Assembly: GCA_964370825.1 (NCBI GenBank)
Contig: CAYJKY010000011.1
Coordinates: forward strand, 15,143-79,142
DNA: 64,000 nt
Direction: 5' to 3'
DNA from: CAYJBH01 sp964370825
GTDB taxonomy: Bacteria > Bacillota > Clostridia > Oscillospirales > Ruminococcaceae
Each line of letters starts with the position of its first letter. The stretch's first letter is position 1. The notes below the pieces were generated by a model. It worked only from the letters and a program-made list of their open reading frames with translations. It was not told where the DNA came from and did not search any database. Below are positions 59,966 to 64,000 of the stretch, piece after piece. The translations under genes were made by a program, and so were the position numbers.

Positions 59966-61096
59966 ATGAGATATGTCAGCGACAGCAAAAAAGATAAACA
60001 GGGTAAACGAAAAAGACCAAACCTGCCTAATGTAAAGCCGAGCCGTGCTGTGCTTCCGGTTCCAAAGCCGATAGTGACCGAGCGTGACGGGGTTAAGGTT
60101 AACATTTCCTCCGCCATAAAAAATGCCGGACGGTCGGGAAAGCCGCCCAAAGAACCTATCGATCGCGAGCAAGTTAACGGGATTATTATTAAACTGCTTA
60201 TAGCTGTTGCCATTGCTCTTGTTATTGCCGCTGTCATGTTTTTGGTTTACTATTTTGCACAGTCCGGAAGTGAGGATACAATTCAGTCCGAAACCTTTGA
60301 GGGGTTTCCGGCATTGGTGGGAGGAATAAATATAGAAGCTCCACCTACAACGGTAGCATCGCTTTCGCCCATGCTTACCGACCTATGCGACACCCTACCG
60401 GTCGGGGAACAGCTTACCGCAGTCAGTAGCTACTGCAATAATCCAAACGAACTGCCCACCGTAGGAACTCCTCTTTTGCCGGATATCGACGGTATCATTG
60501 AGCTGGATCCGGAATATTTGATAACACTCACGCCGCTAACGCTAAGGCAAAAAATAAGTTTGGAGCAGACCGGAACAAAGGTGCTGGAGTTTGAGATGCC
60601 GACCTCCGTTTCAGGGTTTAAGGATCTCTCCTCCGAACTTGCCACACTTTTTTTGGGCAAGGTAAAAGGCCCAACGGTGGGAGGTGGAATTTATGACCGC
60701 TTTTCCGATTCGTTGAACCTTTATGCCAATGCAATAGATAGTGCTACTGAACAGCGACCCAGCTACTCACTTTTGTTTGACCTAAGCGGTTATTCCGCAA
60801 CTGCAGACACACTGGAGGCGCAAATTTTCTCCTCTATCTTAGGGAGCCCTGCGGCAACCGGTCAGGGATATGCAACCACTCTCGAGCAGATTGTAGATGC
60901 CGACCCTGAGGTTTTGATTCTTCCGAACAGCTACACCATGGAGGATCTGAGCGGTACCGGACTTGATGTAGGAACTGCCGCACAAAACTCTAATATATAT
61001 TTTATAGAAATTTCAGAGCTTGAAACTTTTAGACCGACCATGTTGTTTGATCTTGCAAAAATTGCTGCCTCGGTCTATCCGGAACTCGGTTTATAG
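59966..61096 (+). CDS. Membrane-anchored periplasmic-binding-protein-like receptor
   Basis: The 376-residue protein has a basic cytoplasmic tail of about 70 residues, one membrane helix (about residues 73-95) and a domain resembling helical-backbone metal or cobalamin receptors (BtuF/FhuD type). Typical segments are TVASLSPMLTDLCDTL, EQLTAVSSYCNNP, PDIDGIIELDPEYLITL and TTLEQIVDADPEVLILPN. It has no lipobox and no permease or ATPase gene nearby, so it is an orphan. The start is GTG/ATG near 59966; AAGGAGG lies at 59947-59953. It converges on dacF with a six-base overlap. Confidence 0.8.
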   Translation: MRYVSDSKKDKQGKRKRPNLPNVKPSRAVLPVPKPIVTERDGVKVNISSAIKNAGRSGKPPKEPIDREQVNGIIIKLLIAVAIALVIAAVMFLVYYFAQSGSEDTIQSETFEGFPALVGGINIEAPPTTVASLSPMLTDLCDTLPVGEQLTAVSSYCNNPNELPTVGTPLLPDIDGIIELDPEYLITLTPLTLRQKISLEQTGTKVLEFEMPTSVSGFKDLSSELATLFLGKVKGPTVGGGIYDRFSDSLNLYANAIDSATEQRPSYSLLFDLSGYSATADTLEAQIFSSILGSPAATGQGYATTLEQIVDADPEVLILPNSYTMEDLSGTGLDVGTAAQNSNIYFIEISELETFRPTMLFDLAKIAASVYPELGL

Positions 61097-62464
61097 ATCG
61101 AGTAATGCCTCGGCAAACCGTTTAAAGGCGGCATTAAAGGTTATTTCTCCGTAGCTGTCTGCGGCCGTTATGTCATATATGCCTATTTCGCTGTCGCCGG
61201 AGTACAGTGTAACCGTTCCGAGGCTATCACCCTTTGAGATGGGAGCTGTAACATTTTCCGGTAGGCTTATCTCCTCACGTATTTCCGGGCTTTGATTTTT
61301 TTGTAAAAGAAGTTTTTCGGGTAGATTGTAGCTCAGTTCCACCGCCTGTTCCAAACCTCTTTTAAGCTCGACCTCGGTAATAAAGCCCGAGGCATCCGGA
61401 AGATTTGCAAGCTGAAAGTTGGCAAATCCGAAATCCATAAGCGTTCTTGCCGCATCAAACCTATCGTCACTGTTGGAGGCACCTAACACTACAGCTATAA
61501 CCGACATTCCTTCCCTTGTTGCTGTGGTGGTAATGCACACTCCCGCATCGCCGGTGGTGCCGGTTTTAAGCCCGGTAATTCCTGCATAACTCCTAATTAG
61601 TTTGTTGGTGTTTACCAGCATTGTTTGTCCGTCTCTGAGCGAATCGGTCCAGACGGTTGTATACTTTACAAGCTCATCATACTTCATTATCTCCATTGCC
61701 ATAAGTGCGATATCATACGCACTGGAAAGATGCCCTTTGGCGTCAAGCCCGTAGGAGTTAACAAAGTTGGTATTCGTCATGCCAAGACCGTCCGCACGCC
61801 TGTTCATCATGTCTACAAAAACCGATTCACTCCCTGCGACATGCTCGGCAAGAGCAACGGCGGCATCGTTCGCCGAGGAGACACACACCGCACGAAGCAT
61901 CTCGTCCACTGTAAAGCTTTCGGAGGGATCCAGCCATATCTGACTTCCGCCCATATTTGCTGCATGTTCCGAAACGCTTACAAGGTCGGTAAGCGCAATA
62001 TTCCCCGCATGTATCTCATCAAAAACCAAAAGCATGGTCATTATCTTGGTTATGGACGCCATTGCCAACGGTTCATCCATGTTTTGGTTATACAAAATCT
62101 CACCTGTGTCGGCAGACATTAACAACCCTGCCTTTATAGGTAACTGAAGATCGATAGTTGCATCGAGCGACACCGCAACCGGAACCGTTATGTCGGTCGA
62201 TGCGGCAGGATTAACCTCAAATGCAAGTGGGTTGTCGTTGTAGTTTGTAGTATCCGGGTTTTCACTGTAGCCTGAAAAATCCGATTGTTGTGTTGGCTCA
62301 ACCGAAAGTGTGTCAGACACAGCACTCGTGGCATCTGCCATTGCAGGTACAGTTGCAGGTGTGTAGGACGACGAAACCGGTATATTTCCGACCATTATGG
62401 TGGCTGCTACCACTATTCCTACGAGCAGAGTAGCTACCACTCGTTTTATTCTTGTAAATTTCAT
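61091..62464 (-). CDS. dacF: D-alanyl-D-alanine carboxypeptidase (PBP5/DacF type)
   Basis: The 457-residue protein has an N-terminal helix (about residues 10-28), then a Ser/Thr/Pro-rich linker to residue 110. A penicillin-binding domain follows with Ser137-Ile-Thr-Lys140, Ser197-Ala-Asn199 and Lys300-Thr-Gly302, all three active-site motifs. The C-terminal beta domain of PBP5-type enzymes follows. It trims the terminal D-alanine of peptidoglycan stem peptides. It is divergent from mtaB with only about 26 bases between starts. Confidence 0.95.
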   Translation of the reverse strand: MKFTRIKRVVATLLVGIVVAATIMVGNIPVSSSYTPATVPAMADATSAVSDTLSVEPTQQSDFSGYSENPDTTNYNDNPLAFEVNPAASTDITVPVAVSLDATIDLQLPIKAGLLMSADTGEILYNQNMDEPLAMASITKIMTMLLVFDEIHAGNIALTDLVSVSEHAANMGGSQIWLDPSESFTVDEMLRAVCVSSANDAAVALAEHVAGSESVFVDMMNRRADGLGMTNTNFVNSYGLDAKGHLSSAYDIALMAMEIMKYDELVKYTTVWTDSLRDGQTMLVNTNKLIRSYAGITGLKTGTTGDAGVCITTTATREGMSVIAVVLGASNSDDRFDAARTLMDFGFANFQLANLPDASGFITEVELKRGLEQAVELSYNLPEKLLLQKNQSPEIREEISLPENVTAPISKGDSLGTVTLYSGDSEIGIYDITAADSYGEITFNAAFKRFAEALLDL

Positions 62465-62490
62465 AACCCCTCCGCAGTATTTATTTGGTA

Positions 62491-63738
62491 ATGTTTATGA
62501 TTCAAAAACGTAAAATATACTTTATTACCTTAGGATGTAAGGTTAACAGCAAGGAGTCTGATGGACTGCGACAGCTGTTTTTGCAAAATAACTATATCGA
62601 TGCCGCCTCAGTCGAGGATGCCGATGTTATCTATGTTAACTCCTGCACAGTAACCGCCGACGGTGCCGCAAAAAGCCGTGCGGCGGTAAGGCGTGCAAGG
62701 AGAACCTCGCCGACGGCGGTAATTGTCATGGGGGGATGTCTGCCCCAAACCTCACCGGAGCTTTATGATGCCGATATTGTGGTGGGAAATACCGACAGGG
62801 CTTCGATAATAAATCTACTTGAAAATTATTATGTTATTTCCGATAAAACAGTGGCAGTAACACCCCATAGGGATAACGAAAAATTCGAACCCTTACCGAC
62901 AGGTGGGGACGGACATACCCGTGCATTCTTAAAAATACAGGACGGTTGTCCCCGTAGCTGTAGCTACTGTATAGTCAGCAGGGCAAGAGGAGCCCCACGA
63001 TCCGCAGATGAAAAAGACCTTTTAGAGGGTGCAAAATTGTTAGTTCGGCAGGGGCACCGTGAAATTGTGCTGTGCGGAATAAATCTCTCCTACTACGGGT
63101 GCGATACCAAAACCGACCTTGCCGAGCTGTGCCAAAAGCTGGAGAATGTTGAAGGATTGTACCGAATAAGATTAGGCTCATTAGAACCGGACATGCTAAC
63201 CGATGAGCTGTGCGAAGGTTTATCACTATGCAAAAAATTGGCACCGCATTTTCACCTCTCTTTACAGAGTGGGAGCAACAAGGTACTAAAGGCGATGAAC
63301 AGGTATTACAACCGCAGTGAGTATATCGACATAATAAACAGGCTAAGAAAATATTTTGACAAACCTACCTTCACCACCGACATAATGGTAGGGTTTCCCG
63401 GCGAGAGTGATAAGGATTTTAGCGACAGCTGTAACCTCGTGAATGAGGTTGGTTTTTTAAAGGTGCATGTTTTCAGATATTCGCCCAGACCGCAAACCGT
63501 TGCGGCAGATATGGACAATCAAATACCGGAAGAGGTCAAAAAAAAGCGTTCTGCCCTGCTCAGCCAGATTGCTTTTGATGTGGGAGAACAAGTGAAAATT
63601 GAGCTTAATGGCGTGAAGGACAGCTTCATTGTTGAATCCAAACAAAAAAATGGCGAATGGGTAGGCACCACAGGTAGATATCTCAGGGCCACAACATCAA
63701 TATCAGGTATAAAAAAAGGGGATTTAATAAACACTTAA
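62491..63738 (+). CDS. mtaB: tRNA t6A37 methylthiotransferase MtaB
   Basis: The protein has an N-terminal MiaB-like domain with TLGCKVNSKESDG, NSCTV and GGCLPQ. A radical-SAM domain follows with CPRSCSYCIVSRARGAPRSADE, and then a short TRAM-like tail. This is the MtaB pattern for methylthiolation of t6A37 in tRNA. The start is ATG 62491 or 62497; neither has a clear Shine-Dalgarno. All six cluster-binding cysteines are present. Confidence 0.93.
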   Translation: MFMIQKRKIYFITLGCKVNSKESDGLRQLFLQNNYIDAASVEDADVIYVNSCTVTADGAAKSRAAVRRARRTSPTAVIVMGGCLPQTSPELYDADIVVGNTDRASIINLLENYYVISDKTVAVTPHRDNEKFEPLPTGGDGHTRAFLKIQDGCPRSCSYCIVSRARGAPRSADEKDLLEGAKLLVRQGHREIVLCGINLSYYGCDTKTDLAELCQKLENVEGLYRIRLGSLEPDMLTDELCEGLSLCKKLAPHFHLSLQSGSNKVLKAMNRYYNRSEYIDIINRLRKYFDKPTFTTDIMVGFPGESDKDFSDSCNLVNEVGFLKVHVFRYSPRPQTVAADMDNQIPEEVKKKRSALLSQIAFDVGEQVKIELNGVKDSFIVESKQKNGEWVGTTGRYLRATTSISGIKKGDLINT

Positions 63739-63757
63739 AATAATTTGTAACAAACGC

Positions 63758-63784
63758 TAAAGTTTAACGTTTCCTGTGCGATTA
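63758..63784 (+). promoter_or_regulatory. SigD (sigma-28)-type promoter of flagellin
   Basis: TAAA at 63758-63761 and GCGATTAT at 63778-63785 are 16 bases apart, matching the SigD pattern TAAA-N15/16-GCCGATAA with one clear mismatch. It is placed about 165 bases before flagellin, where class III flagellar genes usually have such a promoter. Confidence 0.65.
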
Positions 63785-63801
63785 TATTATTAAGAGGCAA
63801 A

Positions 63802-63881
63802 GCAGATGTTTTGGGTCTCTTCTAAACGACCCCGAAGTCATGACCGGGCTTGTTTCGGGCACCCAAATACCTTTGATTTGC
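63802..63881 (+). ncRNA. Candidate structured RNA in the flagellin leader
   Basis: Three nested helices are visible: GCAGAT/ATTTGC (63802-63807 with 63876-63881), TTTGGGT/ACCCAAA (63810-63816 with 63861-63867) and CCCGAA/TTCGGG (63831-63836 with 63854-63859). They do not match the c-di-GMP-I, c-di-GMP-II or other riboswitch patterns I know. A regulatory leader is possible; a covariance test would decide. Confidence 0.45.
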
Positions 63882-63890
63882 ATCACTAAA

Positions 63891-63915
63891 ACACCCCACA
63901 AGGATTGTAGGGTGT
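63891..63915 (+). promoter_or_regulatory. CsrA-type binding hairpin in the flagellin leader
   Basis: ACACCC and GGGTGT (63891-63896 and 63910-63915) enclose ACAA-GGA-TTGT, so that GGA is a three-base loop on a ten-pair stem with one mismatch. ACAAGGATTGT closely matches the CsrA consensus. A second GGA is in the Shine-Dalgarno at 63936-63941. This two-site arrangement is the one known for hag in Bacillus. Confidence 0.65.
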
Positions 63916-63947
63916 ACAAAAATAGTAAATTAATTAAGGAGAAAAGT

Positions 63948-64000
63948 ATGATTATTCAACACAACATTATGGCGCTGAATTCCAACCGTCAGTTGGGAAT
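63948..64000 (+). CDS. Flagellin, N-terminal fragment (runs off window)
   Basis: The first 17 codons read MIIQHNIMALNSNRQLG, the hallmark of the D0 domain of flagellin, where the N-terminus is highly conserved (M-x-I-x-x-N-x-x-A-L-N). AAGGAG lies six bases before the ATG. The rest of the gene is beyond the right edge. It is controlled by the SigD promoter and the leader elements just upstream. Confidence 0.9.
   Translation, partial: MIIQHNIMALNSNRQLG

Noticed and set aside
61625..62122. Plus-strand frame of 165 codons opposite dacF
   Set aside because: It has no ribosome binding site and sits entirely within dacF, whose active-site motifs are intact.
63790..63900. c-di-GMP-I riboswitch before flagellin
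   Set aside because: The conserved GEMM core elements are absent; only short matches such as GCAAAGC occur by chance.
1..64000. CRISPR arrays, tRNA or rRNA genes, insertion sequences
   Set aside because: I saw no regularly spaced repeats, no cloverleaf or rRNA segments and no transposase motifs on either strand.

Overview
The window looks like chromosomal DNA from a flagellated, low- to mid-GC member of the Clostridia, most likely near the Ruminococcaceae/Oscillospiraceae. This is inferred from several signs: a nine-gene V-type ATPase operon, a rimP-nusA-infB-truB operon of Firmicutes type, an S-box (SAM-I) riboswitch before metK, ECF vitamin-transport genes, a FemX-like protein, a decayed dockerin module, and a flagellin gene with a SigD-type promoter at the right edge. 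Most genes are tightly packed, with 1-4 base overlaps and strong Shine-Dalgarno sequences.

Layout. 0-1 kb: end of a DUF2207 membrane protein. 1-9.5 kb: V-ATPase operon in the order G/H-C-I-K-F-E-A-B-D behind its own promoter. 9.5-24.3 kb: a run of plus-strand housekeeping genes (smc, a divergent PTS enzyme I, glmM, an RNA-methyltransferase-like gene, ecfA1-ecfA2-ecfT, plsX, rnc, a CorC-like CBS protein, tatD, a femX-like gene). 24.3-31.8 kb: an accessory transport block with a TetR regulator, a Na+/H+ antiporter fused to a cytidylate-kinase-like domain, a heterodimeric ABC exporter, an isochorismatase-like hydrolase and a GNAT acetyltransferase.

31.8-40.3 kb is the most unusual region. It is a lasso-peptide-type maturation locus. 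On the minus strand are two tandem HPr-kinase-like proteins, then a PqqD-like B1 and a B2 cysteine protease. On the plus strand are an ABC exporter, a polyprenyl-phosphate sugar transferase, a membrane-anchored thioredoxin-like protein and an asparagine-synthetase-like cyclase that lacks the glutaminase cysteine. I find no precursor peptide gene in any gap of the locus. A perfect 11-bp dyad sits inside one of its promoters.

40.4-48.6 kb: mostly minus-strand genes (DsrE-like, metallophosphoesterase, upp, a MocR-type regulator divergent from an ECF S component, a DUF3810 metallopeptidase-like protein, two DUF4230 proteins and a lipoprotein), followed by a decayed dockerin fragment. 49-57.9 kb: rimP-nusA-rnpM-ylxQ-infB-rbfA-nrnA-truB-dprA-rsmG behind a strong promoter and a terminator-like leader hairpin. 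58-63.7 kb: a degenerate glycosyltransferase-like gene, SAM-I riboswitch plus metK, an orphan membrane-anchored binding protein, dacF and mtaB. 63.7-64 kb: flagellin leader with SigD promoter, a nested RNA fold, a CsrA-type GGA hairpin and the first codons of flagellin.

All calls come from reading the sequence without database searches. Family assignments rest on recognised motifs and gene order. Promoters, dyads and RNA folds are by-eye matches.
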